A stretch of 64,000 nucleotides of DNA, taken from positions 186,001-250,000 of the forward strand of contig NZ_RCZE01000005.1 of the NCBI RefSeq assembly GCF_006438915.1. The letters run 5' to 3'. Source of the DNA: Pseudomonas arsenicoxydans. GTDB lineage: Bacteria > Pseudomonadota > Gammaproteobacteria > Pseudomonadales > Pseudomonadaceae. The notes under the pieces were generated by a model. That model made no database searches. It was not told the DNA's origin and saw only the letters and a list, made by a program, of their open reading frames with translations. Shown piece by piece: positions 20,182 to 29,493 of this stretch. Numbering within the stretch: the first letter of the stretch is position 1; every line of letters starts with the position of its first letter. The position numbers were made by a program, and so were the translations under genes.

Positions 20182-21275
20182 GGCTGTGCCTCCAAGAGGT
20201 ATTCATCGGCATACACCATCAACCACTGCGCCGGAAAACTGATGTACGCCGTGCCTTCAGGCACCGGTTTGTCTTCGGCCAGGCGTACTTTCAGCGGCGC
20301 GCCATCGAGGTTCAGGGTCAGGATCTTGTAGGTACCGAGGTCTTCGATGTGTACGACCTGTGCCTGCATCGCGTCATCAAAGGGTTCTTCCCACACGTGG
20401 ACGAACTCCGGGCGGATACCGACTTTCAGGGTTTTCCACTCGGATTCGGCGATGCGTTGTTGTTGCGCCTCAGACAGCGGCAAATGCGTCGAGGCGAACC
20501 CCACGCCACCCGGTTGCGGCGTGACCTCAATCAGGTTCATCCCGGGACTGCCGATGAAATAGCCGACAAAGGTGTGGCTCGGCCGTTCGAACAACTCTCG
20601 CGGCGTGCCGAATTGCACGATCTGCCCGCCGTACATCACGGCGATCTTGTCGGCGAAGGTTGAGGCCTCCAGCTGATCGTGGGTGACGTAGACCATGGTG
20701 ATGTTGAACTGCTCGTGGATCTGCTTGAGCTTGCGCCGCAGCTTCCACTTCAGGTGCGGGTCGATCACAGTCAGCGGCTCGTCGAACAGGATCGCCGAGA
20801 CGTCATCGCGCACCAGCCCACGGCCCATGGAGACTTTCTGCTTTTCGTCGGCGGTGAGGTTGCTGGCCTTTTTGCTCAGCAACGCCTGCAAATCCAACAC
20901 CTCGGCGATTTCCTGCACCTTGGTGTGAATTCTCGCCTCGGCCATGCCCTGATTACGCAACGGAAACGCCAGGTTATCGAACACGGTCATGGTGTCGTAG
21001 ACCACCGGGAACTGAAAAACCTGGGCGATATTGCGTTTCTCCGGCGTCAGGTCGTTGACCGCTTTGCCGTCGAACAACACATGCCCCTGCGAGGGGCTGA
21101 GCAACCCGGAAATGATGTTGAGCAAGGTCGACTTGCCGCACCCCGAAGGGCCGAGCAACGCATAGGCGCCGCCCTGCTCCCAGATGTGGTCCATCTCGCG
21201 GATCGCGTAATCCTCAGGGCCGGCCGGGGTTTTGGTGTAACTGTGAGCGAGGTTCTGCAAACGGATTTCGGCCAT
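20178..21275 (-). CDS. glpT: ABC transporter ATP-binding protein, second of two
   Basis: 365 residues: Walker A GPSGCGKST near residue 43, signature loop degenerate (ASNLTADEKQKVSMGRGL instead of LSGGQ), Walker B ILFDEPLTVID, switch His in VTHDQ, and a C-terminal OB/TOBE-type regulatory domain. The two ATPases of this operon differ in the signature loop, so they probably form an asymmetric heterodimer. Start overlaps the previous ATPase stop by 1 bp. The symbol follows rhizobial GlpT of the ABC system, not the glycerol-3-phosphate antiporter. Confidence 0.9.
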   Translation of the reverse strand: MAEIRLQNLAHSYTKTPAGPEDYAIREMDHIWEQGGAYALLGPSGCGKSTLLNIISGLLSPSQGHVLFDGKAVNDLTPEKRNIAQVFQFPVVYDTMTVFDNLAFPLRNQGMAEARIHTKVQEIAEVLDLQALLSKKASNLTADEKQKVSMGRGLVRDDVSAILFDEPLTVIDPHLKWKLRRKLKQIHEQFNITMVYVTHDQLEASTFADKIAVMYGGQIVQFGTPRELFERPSHTFVGYFIGSPGMNLIEVTPQPGGVGFASTHLPLSEAQQQRIAESEWKTLKVGIRPEFVHVWEEPFDDAMQAQVVHIEDLGTYKILTLNLDGAPLKVRLAEDKPVPEGTAYISFPAQWLMVYADEYLLEAQP

Positions 21276-22369
21276 CAGGCAACCCTCGCGATACGGCGAC
21301 CGGGCGCCTGGACCAAACGTCCCTGCGCATCGAACACAAACAGTTTATGGGTCGGGATATAGATGCGGATCGGCGCGTCGACGTCGTATTCGTGAACGCC
21401 CGGCAGGTGCAACACCAGCAGGAAATGCTCGTTGCGCACGTGCAGGAAGGTTTCCGAACCGCTGATCTCGGCGACCTCGACGGTCACGGCCAGCTCCAGG
21501 TCATCGTCGTTGCTCGGCACCAGCGAGATGTGGCTCGGGCGTACGCCAAAGCGGAACTCACCCTCGCCCACCGGTCGCAAATCCACGTTCAACGGGAAGT
21601 GCACAAAATTGGCAAAGCTGACTTCGTTGCCGGCAATCCGCCCCGGCATCAGGTTGATCGGCGGCTCGGAGAACAACTCGGCCGCGAGCACGCTTTGCGG
21701 CTGGTGATAGACCTCGGACGACTTGCCGCTCTGGATCACCCGGCCTTCGTGAAGAATTGTCGTGGTGCCGCCCAGTGCCAGGGCTTCGTTGGGTTCGGTG
21801 GTGGCGTAAATCGCGATGGTGTGACGCGCCTTGAACAGCTCGCGCATTTCCTGGCGCAGCTCTTCGCGTAGCTTGTAATCAAGGTTGACCAGCGGCTCGT
21901 CGAACAGGATCAGCTCGGCGTCCTTGACCAGCGCGCGGGCCATGGCCGTGCGCTGTTGCTGGCCGCCAGAGAGTTCGAGGGGATGGCGCTGGAGGAATTT
22001 CTCGATGCGCAGCATCTTCGCGGTTTCCAGCACTTTGCTCTGGATCAGCTCATTGGACACACCGCCCTGGCGCAAAGGCGAGGCAATGTTCTCGAAGACG
22101 GTCATGGTCGGGTAATTGATGAACTGCTGATAGACCATCGATACGTTGCGCAGCCGCACCGGGCGCTGGGTAACGTCGACGCCGTTCATGAGGATGCGAC
22201 CGCTGTCAGGCTTGTCCAGCCCGGCCATCAGGCGCATCAGACTGGTTTTGCCGGACAGCGTGCGCCCGAGCAAAACGTTGAAGGAACCGGGTTCAAAACT
22301 CAGGCAGGCATCGTCGATCCAGGTCTGGCCCTCGACGGTGCGGCTGACGTGCTCCAGGGTTAATGACAT
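21275..22369 (-). CDS. glpS: ABC transporter ATP-binding protein, first of two
   Basis: 364 residues, first gene of the operon. Walker A reads GRTLSGKTS near residue 35, with Leu-Ser in place of the usual Gly/Cys residues; the signature is canonical (LSGGQQQRTAMARAL), Walker B is ILFDEPLVNLD, and the switch-loop position reads ATTEPNEA in place of the usual His-containing THD, so this ATPase may lack the catalytic switch histidine. C-terminal TOBE-type domain present. A sigma-54 promoter lies 46 bp upstream. Confidence 0.9.
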   Translation of the reverse strand: MSLTLEHVSRTVEGQTWIDDACLSFEPGSFNVLLGRTLSGKTSLMRLMAGLDKPDSGRILMNGVDVTQRPVRLRNVSMVYQQFINYPTMTVFENIASPLRQGGVSNELIQSKVLETAKMLRIEKFLQRHPLELSGGQQQRTAMARALVKDAELILFDEPLVNLDYKLREELRQEMRELFKARHTIAIYATTEPNEALALGGTTTILHEGRVIQSGKSSEVYHQPQSVLAAELFSEPPINLMPGRIAGNEVSFANFVHFPLNVDLRPVGEGEFRFGVRPSHISLVPSNDDDLELAVTVEVAEISGSETFLHVRNEHFLLVLHLPGVHEYDVDAPIRIYIPTHKLFVFDAQGRLVQAPGRRIARVA

Positions 22370-22414
22370 GGCTCGGCCTTTTTATTATTTGGAGTCAAGC
22401 GACCGGAGCTACAG

Positions 22415-22430
22415 AGCGAGTTTCGTGCCA
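22415..22430 (-). promoter_or_regulatory. Sigma-54 promoter of the glycerol ABC operon
   Basis: On the minus strand TGGCACGAAACTCGCT: the -24 GG and -12 GC are separated by exactly 10 bases, matching the sigma-54 consensus. It lies just upstream of the first ATPase gene, and an activator of sigma-54 is encoded divergently. Confidence 0.85.
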
Positions 22431-22478
22431 GAAATTGCAAGCTATTGATCTGGTTTGAAAATCTTCCAGCGAAGGGAT

Positions 22479-22564
22479 TGAACACTTTCGTTGCTGAACA
22501 GAAATGAACAACTGAGGCTGAACAACTGAACAATCCGCTGGTTGACAATGAACAATAGTGAACA
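22479..22564. repeat. Seven direct TGAACA repeats, probable enhancer array
   Basis: TGAACA occurs at 22479, 22495, 22505, 22519, 22527, 22549 and 22559, all in the same orientation, with two intervals of exactly 10 bp. The array lies about 50-135 bp upstream of the sigma-54 promoter, the place expected for activator binding, and next to the gene of a sigma-54 activator. Most likely the binding sites of that protein. Confidence 0.65.
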
Positions 22565-22654
22565 ACACTCTACACACCGTTTTACTGCGAAATATTCCGA
22601 ATTACGCACGGCGCTACTCACAACAAAAATAATAATGCTCAGAGATCGACTGCC

Positions 22655-24505
22655 ATGGCCGCACCCGCCTCGCCGCTCTCCCACGACGCCGTCATTCAGG
22701 ACTCCTGGAAACGCTGCCGCGCCTTCGGCCTCGATCACCAGAGCGCCCCGGCGTTCGATCAGTTGCCGGCCGAAGGCATCGCGCAACTGCTGGAGAGCCA
22801 GCACTCCCTGGTGCAGACCACGCACCAGGAAGTCCTGCCGTATTACGAAAACATCCTCAGCAACTCCAATTGCCTGATCATGCTCGCCGACAATCAAGGC
22901 CAGGTCCTGACGTCCTGGGGCACCCAGCGCTTTATCGAACCGAGCCTGACCCGTGGTTTCAGCGCGGGCGCCAGTTGGATGGAGCGTTGCAGCGGCACCA
23001 ACGCCATCGGCACCGCCCTCGCCTGCGAACAGGCCGTGCACATCGAACACGATGAACACTTTCTGAAAGCCAACCGCTTCATGACCGGTTCCGCCGCGCC
23101 GATTTTCGATGCCGAGCGCAAAGTGATCGCGGTGCTGGACGTGTCCAGCGACAGCTACCTGCCGCCGTCCCACACCCTCGGCATGGTCAAGATGATGAGC
23201 CAGACCGTGGAAAACCGGCTGATTCTCAACCTGTTCCATGGCCAGCATTTTCAACTGACCTTCAACACCGGGTTGAACAACCTCGACAGCCAGTGGGCCG
23301 GGTTGTTGATCTTCGATGAGACCGGCCAGGTGCTATCCGCCAACCGCCGGGCCGACAATCTGCTGGGCATCAGCCTGTCGCGGGTCAGCGTTGAGAGCCT
23401 GTTCAAGGTCTCGCTGCTGGAATTACTGAACCAGCCCGACGGTCTGCCGTTTGCTCTGCAAGCTTCGGGGCGCAACCGCTTCCAGTGCCTCCTGCGGCGG
23501 CCGAAACAAGTGCCGATTCAACCGCGGCTGTTTTCTGAGCCCAAGAGCGCCGAGCCGGTGGTCGTGGCGGCACCCGAAGCGATCAGCCTCAACACCCTGC
23601 ACTTCGGCGACAGTCGCGTGGAAAAAGCCGTGCGTCAGGCCGAACGCCTGCTGGAGAAAGACATTCCGCTGCTGATCCACGGCGAAACCGGGGTCGGCAA
23701 GGAAGTGTTCGTCAAAGCCTTGCACCAGGCCGGCTCACGCAGTAAACAACCGTTCATTGCCGTCAACTGTGCGGCGATCCCCGCCGAGCTGGTGGAATCC
23801 GAGCTGTTTGGCTACGAGAAAGGTGCGTTCACTGGCGCGAATCAGAAAGGCAGCATCGGGCTGATTCGCAAGGCCGACAAAGGCACGCTGTTCCTCGATG
23901 AAATCGGCGACATGCCGCTGCCGACGCAGGCCCGGTTGTTGAGGGTGTTGCAGGAGCGTTGCGTGCAACCGGTGGGCAGCAGCGAGCTGTTCCCGGTCGA
24001 TATCCGGATTATTTCGGCGACTAACCGTGCGTTGCGCGAGCAAGTGCAACTGGGGCGGTTTCGTGAAGACCTGTATTACCGGATTGGCGGCTTGACCCTG
24101 GAATTGCCGCCGCTACGGGAACGTAGCGACAAGCAGGCGCTGTTCAAGCGCTTGTGGGAGCAACACCGCGAGCCGTCGCAATGGGCCGGGTTAAGTCGGG
24201 AGGTGCTGGAGCTGTTCGGCCGTCATCCATGGCCGGGGAATTTGCGCCAGGTCAGCAGCGTGATGCAGGTGGCGCTGGCCATGGCCGAGGAACAACCGGT
24301 GCGGCTGGAGCATTTGCCGGATGATTTTTTTGTCGATCTGGAGATGGAACCGGTGGATTCGCCGGAGGTGCTGGCGGTGGATTTGAATGATGTCGAGGAT
24401 TTGAATCGGCAGTTGGCGGCGGCTGGGGGGAATATCTCGCACTTGGCCCGGCGTCTGGGGGTTAGCCGCAATACCCTTTACAAGCGATTGCGCCAGTCGG
24501 AATGA
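22655..24505 (+). CDS. Sigma-54-dependent transcriptional activator (AcoR type)
   Basis: 616 residues in the AcoR arrangement: N-terminal GAF-like sensory region (about 50-200), a PAS-like stretch (about 200-290), an AAA+ domain with Walker A GETGVGKE (about 343), the sigma-54 contact loop GAFTGA (about 390) and Walker B TLFLDEIGD, and a C-terminal Fis-type helix-turn-helix (NISHLARRLGVSRNTLYKRL). Divergent from the transporter operon, whose promoter is sigma-54 type with an upstream repeat array, so it very likely activates that operon; the inducer (glycerol or a related alcohol) is inference. Ribosome site is weak. Confidence 0.92.
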   Translation: MAAPASPLSHDAVIQDSWKRCRAFGLDHQSAPAFDQLPAEGIAQLLESQHSLVQTTHQEVLPYYENILSNSNCLIMLADNQGQVLTSWGTQRFIEPSLTRGFSAGASWMERCSGTNAIGTALACEQAVHIEHDEHFLKANRFMTGSAAPIFDAERKVIAVLDVSSDSYLPPSHTLGMVKMMSQTVENRLILNLFHGQHFQLTFNTGLNNLDSQWAGLLIFDETGQVLSANRRADNLLGISLSRVSVESLFKVSLLELLNQPDGLPFALQASGRNRFQCLLRRPKQVPIQPRLFSEPKSAEPVVVAAPEAISLNTLHFGDSRVEKAVRQAERLLEKDIPLLIHGETGVGKEVFVKALHQAGSRSKQPFIAVNCAAIPAELVESELFGYEKGAFTGANQKGSIGLIRKADKGTLFLDEIGDMPLPTQARLLRVLQERCVQPVGSSELFPVDIRIISATNRALREQVQLGRFREDLYYRIGGLTLELPPLRERSDKQALFKRLWEQHREPSQWAGLSREVLELFGRHPWPGNLRQVSSVMQVALAMAEEQPVRLEHLPDDFFVDLEMEPVDSPEVLAVDLNDVEDLNRQLAAAGGNISHLARRLGVSRNTLYKRLRQSE

Positions 24506-24539
24506 CAATTAAGCCGTACTGGCTGTGGTTGACTTGCGA

Positions 24540-24635
24540 CCTTCGCGAGCAAGCCCGCTCCCACATTTGGTCGGCGGTGAGTTGAGTTCTGTGTACACCA
24601 CACATCCAATGTGGGAGCGGGCTTGCTCGCGAAGG
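24540..24635. repeat. Paired REP element (inverted pair)
   Basis: Two 27-bp arms in opposite orientation (24540-24566 and 24609-24635) with core GAGCGGGCTTGCTCGCGAA. Typical Pseudomonas REP doublet between convergent genes. Confidence 0.92.
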
Positions 24636-24676
24636 CGTCAGCCCTATTACCGCAAACCTCAAACCCTGCACATAAC

Positions 24677-24704
24677 AAAAACCCGCACAAGGCGGGTTTT
24701 GTTT
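24677..24704 (-). terminator. Terminator of cysS
   Basis: AAAACCCGC...GCGGGTTTT stem, T-rich on both strands, 18 bp after the cysS stop (minus strand) and also facing the regulator gene. Confidence 0.88.
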
Positions 24705-24721
24705 TGTCGCGATCAAGGCAA

Positions 24722-26113
24722 TCAGTCAGCCAAACGCCAGGTCGTGCCGCCCTTGCCGTCTTCCAGCACCACGCCCATCGCGGTCAACTGGTCGCGGATG
24801 CGGTCGGATTCGGCCCAATCTTTACCGGCACGAGCCGCCAGGCGCGCAGCGATCAACGCATCAACCTCAGCGGCATCCACACGCCCTTCAGCGCCAGCCT
24901 GCAAGAAGTCATCGGCCTCAAGCTGCAACACGCCCAGCACGCTCGCCAGTTCTTTCAGGCGCGCCGCCAGACCCGCCGCTGCATTGAGATCGCTCTCTCG
25001 CAGACGGTTGATCTCGCGCACCATCTCGAACAACACCGCGCAGGCTTCCGGTGTGCCGAAGTCGTCGTTCATCACCTGGGTGAAACGCTCGACAAAGGCT
25101 TCGCCGCCAGCAGGCGCCACGTTCGGCAGGCCTTTGAGCGCATGGTAGAAACGCTCAAGTGCGCCTTTGGCGTCCTTGAGGTTGTCTTCCGAATAGTTGA
25201 TCGCGCTGCGGTAGTGGCTCGAGACCAGCAGGTAACGCACGACTTCCGGGTGGTACTTTTCCAGCACGTCGCGAATGGTGAAGAAGTTGTTCAAGGACTT
25301 GGACATCTTCTCGCCATTGATGCGAATCATGCCGCAATGCATCCACGCGTTGGCGTAGGTCTTGCCAGTGGCCGCTTCGCTCTGAGCGATTTCGTTTTCG
25401 TGGTGCGGGAACTCGAGGTCGCTGCCGCCGCCATGAATGTCGAACGTTTCACCGAGGCAGCAGGTGGACATCACCGAGCACTCGATGTGCCAGCCCGGAC
25501 GACCGTCGCCCCACGGCGAAGGCCAGCTCGGCTCGCCCGGCTTGGCGCCTTTCCACAGCACGAAGTCCAGAGGGTCCTGTTTGGACTCGTCGACTTCGAT
25601 CCGCGCACCGATGCGCAGGTCTTCGATCTTTTTGCGCGACAGCTTGCCGTAGCCCATGAACTTGGCGACGCGGTAGTACACGTCGCCATTGCCCGGTGCG
25701 TAGGCGTAACCCTTGTCGATCAGAGTCTGGATCATGGTCTGCATGCCAGCGATGTGATCAGTGGCCCGCGGTTCCATATCCGGCTTGAGGATGTTGAGGC
25801 GTGCCTCGTCCTCATGCATCGCGGTGATCATGCGCTCGGTCAGCACGTCGAACGGCTCGCCGTTTTCCTTGGCCCGATTGATGATCTTGTCTTCGATGTC
25901 GGTGATGTTGCGCACGTAAGTCAGGTTGTAACCGCTGAAGCGCAACCAGCGGGTCACGAGGTCAAACGCGACCATGCTGCGGCCGTGGCCAATGTGGCAG
26001 TAGTCATACACGGTCATTCCGCAGACGTACATGCGCACATTGTTGCCATCCAGCGGCTTGAAGACTTCTTTGCTCTTGGTGAGCGTGTTGTAGATCGATA
26101 GCACTTTAGTCAT
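24722..26113 (-). CDS. cysS: Cysteinyl-tRNA synthetase
   Basis: 463-residue class I synthetase. [15 protein letters not shown] (31-45) holds the zinc ligand Cys31 and the HIGH motif; EKMSKSLNN is the second ATP motif. The zinc-site region around [23 protein letters not shown] is intact. Essential enzyme, full length. Starts 9 bp downstream of the glnS stop, so glnS-cysS are probably co-transcribed. Confidence 0.97.
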   Translation of the reverse strand: MTKVLSIYNTLTKSKEVFKPLDGNNVRMYVCGMTVYDYCHIGHGRSMVAFDLVTRWLRFSGYNLTYVRNITDIEDKIINRAKENGEPFDVLTERMITAMHEDEARLNILKPDMEPRATDHIAGMQTMIQTLIDKGYAYAPGNGDVYYRVAKFMGYGKLSRKKIEDLRIGARIEVDESKQDPLDFVLWKGAKPGEPSWPSPWGDGRPGWHIECSVMSTCCLGETFDIHGGGSDLEFPHHENEIAQSEAATGKTYANAWMHCGMIRINGEKMSKSLNNFFTIRDVLEKYHPEVVRYLLVSSHYRSAINYSEDNLKDAKGALERFYHALKGLPNVAPAGGEAFVERFTQVMNDDFGTPEACAVLFEMVREINRLRESDLNAAAGLAARLKELASVLGVLQLEADDFLQAGAEGRVDAAEVDALIAARLAARAGKDWAESDRIRDQLTAMGVVLEDGKGGTTWRLAD

Positions 26114-26122
26114 TTCCTGGAA

Positions 26123-27823
26123 TCACTGGCCCCACGAATCACGCAGGGTCACGGTACGGTTGAATACCGGAGCGCCCGGTTTCGAGTCCTTGATATCCGC
26201 GACGAAGTAACCTTCGCGCTCGAACTGGAAACGGTCTTCCGGCTGTGCATTGCCAAGCGAGGGCTCGGCACGACAACCGGTGAGTACTTGCAGCGAGTCA
26301 GGGTTGATGTTGTCCAGGAAACTGGCGCTGTCTTCGGCCTTCTCAGGGTTGGCCGAACGGAACAGGCGATCGTACAGACGCACTTCGCACTCAACGCTGG
26401 CCGCGGCCGGTACCCAGTGCACCACGCCTTTGACCTTGCGGCCTTCAGGGTTCTTGCCGAGGGTTTCCGGGTCGTACGAGCAACGCAGTTCGACGATGTT
26501 GCCATCGGCGTCCTTGATCGCTTCGTCGGCACGAATCACGTAGCTGCCGCGCAAACGCACTTCGCCGTTCGGCTCCAGGCGCTTGTAGCCCTTTGGTGGC
26601 TCTTCCATGAAGTCATCGCGATCGATGTAGATTTCACGGGCGAACGGCAGCTTGCGCACGCCCAGTTCTTCTTTCTGTGGATGGCGCGGCAGTTCGAGGT
26701 TCTCGACCTGGTCTTGCGGGTAGTTGGTGATTACCACCTTCAACGGACGGAGCACGCACATGGCGCGCGGAGCGTTCTGGTCCAGATCCTGACGGATGCT
26801 GAACTCGAGCATGCCGAAATCGACCACGCCGTCAGAACGGTTGGTGCCGACCATGTCGCAGAAATTGCGGATCGACGCAGGCGTGTAGCCACGGCGACGG
26901 AAGCCCGACAGCGTGGACATGCGCGGATCGTCCCAGCCGAACACGTGCTTCTCATCGACCAGTTGCTTGAGCTTGCGCTTACTGGTGATCGTGTAGTTCA
27001 GGTTCAGACGGCTGAATTCGTACTGACGCGGGTGCGCGGGCACCGGCAGGCTGTCGAGGAACCAGTCGTACAGCGGACGGTGGCTTTCGAACTCCAGGGT
27101 GCAGATCGAGTGGGTGATGCCTTCGATGGCGTCCGACTGACCGTGGGTGAAGTCGTAGTTCGGGTAGATGCACCACTTGTCCCCGGTCTGGTGGTGATGT
27201 GCGTGACGGATGCGGTACATGATCGGGTCGCGCAGGTTCATGTTCGGCGAGGCCATGTCGATCTTGGCCCGCAGTACTCGTGCGCCGTCCGGGAACTCGC
27301 CGGCACGCATGCGGGCGAACCAGTCGAGGTTTTCTTCCACGGAGCGATCACGGAACGGGCTGTTCTTGCCCGGCTCGGTCAGGCTGCCACGGTATTCCTT
27401 GGCCTGTTCCGGGCTCAGGTCGTCGACGTAGGCCTTGCCGGCCTTGATCAGTTCAACGGCCCAGTCGTGCAACTGGTCGAAATACTGCGAGGCGTAGCGC
27501 ACTTCACCGGACCATTCGAAGCCCAGCCATTTGACGTCGCTTTCGATCGCGTCAATGTATTCCTGGTCTTCCTTGGCCGGGTTGGTGTCGTCGAAACGCA
27601 GATGGGTGACGCCGCCGAATTCCTGGGCCAGGCCGAAGTTCACACAGATCGACTTGGCGTGACCGATGTGCAGGTAGCCGTTGGGCTCAGGCGGGAAACG
27701 GGTGACGATCTGCGTGTGCTTACCCGAGTCCAGGTCCGCCTGGATGATCGGGCGCAGGAAATTGACCGGCACGGCAGGGCCGGTCTTGGCATTCGAGGTA
27801 GGGTCGACAGTGGGCTTGCTCAT
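26123..27823 (-). CDS. glnS: Glutaminyl-tRNA synthetase
   Basis: 566 residues from the ATG at 27823 (MSKPTVDP), preceded by AAGGAT. The upstream part of the frame (to 27925) has no family sequence. [16 protein letters not shown] carries the HIGH motif and ITSKRKL is the KMSKS-equivalent loop; the C-terminal anticodon-binding beta-barrels are complete. Charges tRNA-Gln directly. Divergent from ppiB across 249 bp containing a TATGAT -10-like hexamer for glnS. Confidence 0.97.
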   Translation of the reverse strand: MSKPTVDPTSNAKTGPAVPVNFLRPIIQADLDSGKHTQIVTRFPPEPNGYLHIGHAKSICVNFGLAQEFGGVTHLRFDDTNPAKEDQEYIDAIESDVKWLGFEWSGEVRYASQYFDQLHDWAVELIKAGKAYVDDLSPEQAKEYRGSLTEPGKNSPFRDRSVEENLDWFARMRAGEFPDGARVLRAKIDMASPNMNLRDPIMYRIRHAHHHQTGDKWCIYPNYDFTHGQSDAIEGITHSICTLEFESHRPLYDWFLDSLPVPAHPRQYEFSRLNLNYTITSKRKLKQLVDEKHVFGWDDPRMSTLSGFRRRGYTPASIRNFCDMVGTNRSDGVVDFGMLEFSIRQDLDQNAPRAMCVLRPLKVVITNYPQDQVENLELPRHPQKEELGVRKLPFAREIYIDRDDFMEEPPKGYKRLEPNGEVRLRGSYVIRADEAIKDADGNIVELRCSYDPETLGKNPEGRKVKGVVHWVPAAASVECEVRLYDRLFRSANPEKAEDSASFLDNINPDSLQVLTGCRAEPSLGNAQPEDRFQFEREGYFVADIKDSKPGAPVFNRTVTLRDSWGQ

Positions 27824-28072
27824 AGGATCCTTGAACGTACAAGTGCGCGGCCGGAAGAGGGCCAAGTAAAACAAAGCCGCTATCATAGCCGATGCTGTCA
27901 AGCACCTGACAGAGCGCGCCTGCAAACGGTCGCATTTAATCGGCTATCGATGAAAAACACCCTCGAAATTCGCGCCCGGCACGCTAAACTGCGCACCTTG
28001 GCTGTTACTGGCCAGACCGGTTGGGGGCTGCTGTGCCCCGAAACCTACGAATTCCCAGATAGAGTACCGATC

Positions 28073-28579
28073 ATGACCCAAGTCAAACTGACCACCAACC
28101 ATGGCGACATCGTCCTGGAACTGAACGCTGATAAAGCCCCGATCACCGTGGCCAACTTCATCGAATACGTTAAAGCCGGTCACTACGAAAACACCGTTTT
28201 CCACCGTGTCATCGGTAACTTCATGATCCAGGGCGGCGGTTTCGAGCCAGGCATGAAAGAAAAGAAAGACAAGCGTCCAAGCATCCAGAACGAAGCCGAC
28301 AACGGCCTGCCGAACGAGAAGTACACCGTGGCCATGGCCCGCACCATGGAGCCGCACTCGGCTTCCGCCCAGTTCTTCATCAACGTGGCTGACAACAGCT
28401 TCCTGAACCACAGCGCCAAGACCACCCAGGGCTGGGGCTACGCGGTATTCGCCAAAGTGGTTGCCGGCACTGACGTCGTGGACAAGATCAAAGGTGTTTC
28501 CACCACCATGAAATCCGGCCACCAGGACGTTCCAGCAGACGACGTAATCATCGAGAAAGCCGAGATTATCGAAGCGTGA
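28073..28579 (+). CDS. ppiB: Peptidyl-prolyl cis-trans isomerase, cytoplasmic cyclophilin
   Basis: 168-residue cyclophilin without signal peptide. Active-site features: [13 protein letters not shown] with the catalytic Arg, QFFINVADN, and [10 protein letters not shown] chose the ATG at 28073 (MTQVKLTT); the longer frame upstream is antisense to glnS. Coupled to lpxH by a 4-bp overlap. Confidence 0.96.
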   Translation: MTQVKLTTNHGDIVLELNADKAPITVANFIEYVKAGHYENTVFHRVIGNFMIQGGGFEPGMKEKKDKRPSIQNEADNGLPNEKYTVAMARTMEPHSASAQFFINVADNSFLNHSAKTTQGWGYAVFAKVVAGTDVVDKIKGVSTTMKSGHQDVPADDVIIEKAEIIEA

Positions 28580-29328
28580 TACTGCTGATTTCAGACTTGC
28601 ATCTGGAAGAGGAGCGCCCGGACATTACCCGGGCGTTTCTGGATTTGCTTGCCGGACGCGCCCGCTCGGCGAGTGCGTTGTACATCCTGGGCGACTTTTT
28701 CGAAGCGTGGATTGGCGACGACGCCATGACGCCCTTTCAGCGTTCCATCTGCCAGGCCCTGCGCGAATTGAGCGACAGCGGCACGGCCATCTTTCTGATG
28801 CACGGCAATCGCGACTTCATGCTCGGCCAGGCCTTTTGCAAACAGGCCGGCTGCACGTTGTTGAAGGACCCGAGTGTCGTGCAGTTTTACGGCGAGCCAG
28901 TGCTATTGATGCACGGCGACAGCCTCTGCACCCGCGACGAAGCCTATATGAAGCTGCGTCGCTACCTGCGCAACCCGATCAGCCTGTTCATCCTGCGGAA
29001 TTTGCCGCTGCGCACCCGGCATAAGCTGGCGCGCAAGCTGCGCAGTGAAAGCCGTGCGCAAACGCGGATGAAGGCCAATGACATTGTGGATGTCACGCCA
29101 GAAGAAATTCCGCGGATCATGCAGGAATATGGCGTGAAGACCTTGATCCACGGCCATACCCATCGCCCGGCCATCCACAAGTTGCAGTTGGGCGAACAAG
29201 CGGCCAAACGCATTGTGTTGGGGGATTGGGATCGTCAGGGCTGGGCGTTGCAGGTGGATGAGCAAGGGTTTGCGCTGGCCCCGTTCGACTTCACCCCGCC
29301 AGCGCAATTGGCCGCTCCCACTCACTAA
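28576..29328 (+). CDS. lpxH: UDP-2,3-diacylglucosamine diphosphatase
   Basis: 250-residue metallophosphoesterase of lipid A synthesis, making lipid X plus UMP. Di-metal ligands are visible: Asp7 and His9 (SDLHL), Asp40 (LGDFFE), Asn78 (GNRD), His113 (LMHGD), and His192/His194 (HGHTHRP). GTG start overlapping the ppiB stop (GTGA). REP hairpins follow. Confidence 0.96.
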   Translation: MILLISDLHLEEERPDITRAFLDLLAGRARSASALYILGDFFEAWIGDDAMTPFQRSICQALRELSDSGTAIFLMHGNRDFMLGQAFCKQAGCTLLKDPSVVQFYGEPVLLMHGDSLCTRDEAYMKLRRYLRNPISLFILRNLPLRTRHKLARKLRSESRAQTRMKANDIVDVTPEEIPRIMQEYGVKTLIHGHTHRPAIHKLQLGEQAAKRIVLGDWDRQGWALQVDEQGFALAPFDFTPPAQLAAPTH

Positions 29329-29346
29329 AGGCCGAACACAAAACGC

Positions 29347-29436
29347 TGTGGGAGCGGGCTTGCTCGCGAATGCGGTCGTTCATTCAACATGTTAGTTGGC
29401 TGACACGCCCCCTTCGCGAGCAAGCCCGCTCCCACA
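29347..29436. repeat. Paired REP element (inverted pair)
   Basis: Arms 29347-29374 and 29409-29436 with the GAGCGGGCTTGCTCGCGAA core, between lpxH and the convergent efflux operon. Confidence 0.92.
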
Positions 29437-29493
29437 TTGGGTCCCCACTGTGTCAGCCAATTTTTGGTGTGACACCAACCCATTGTGTTTGGG

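Noticed and set aside
22479..22564. CRISPR-like array
   Set aside because: Repeats are only 6 bp with 2-16 bp between them, and no cas genes are present; the place fits activator binding sites.
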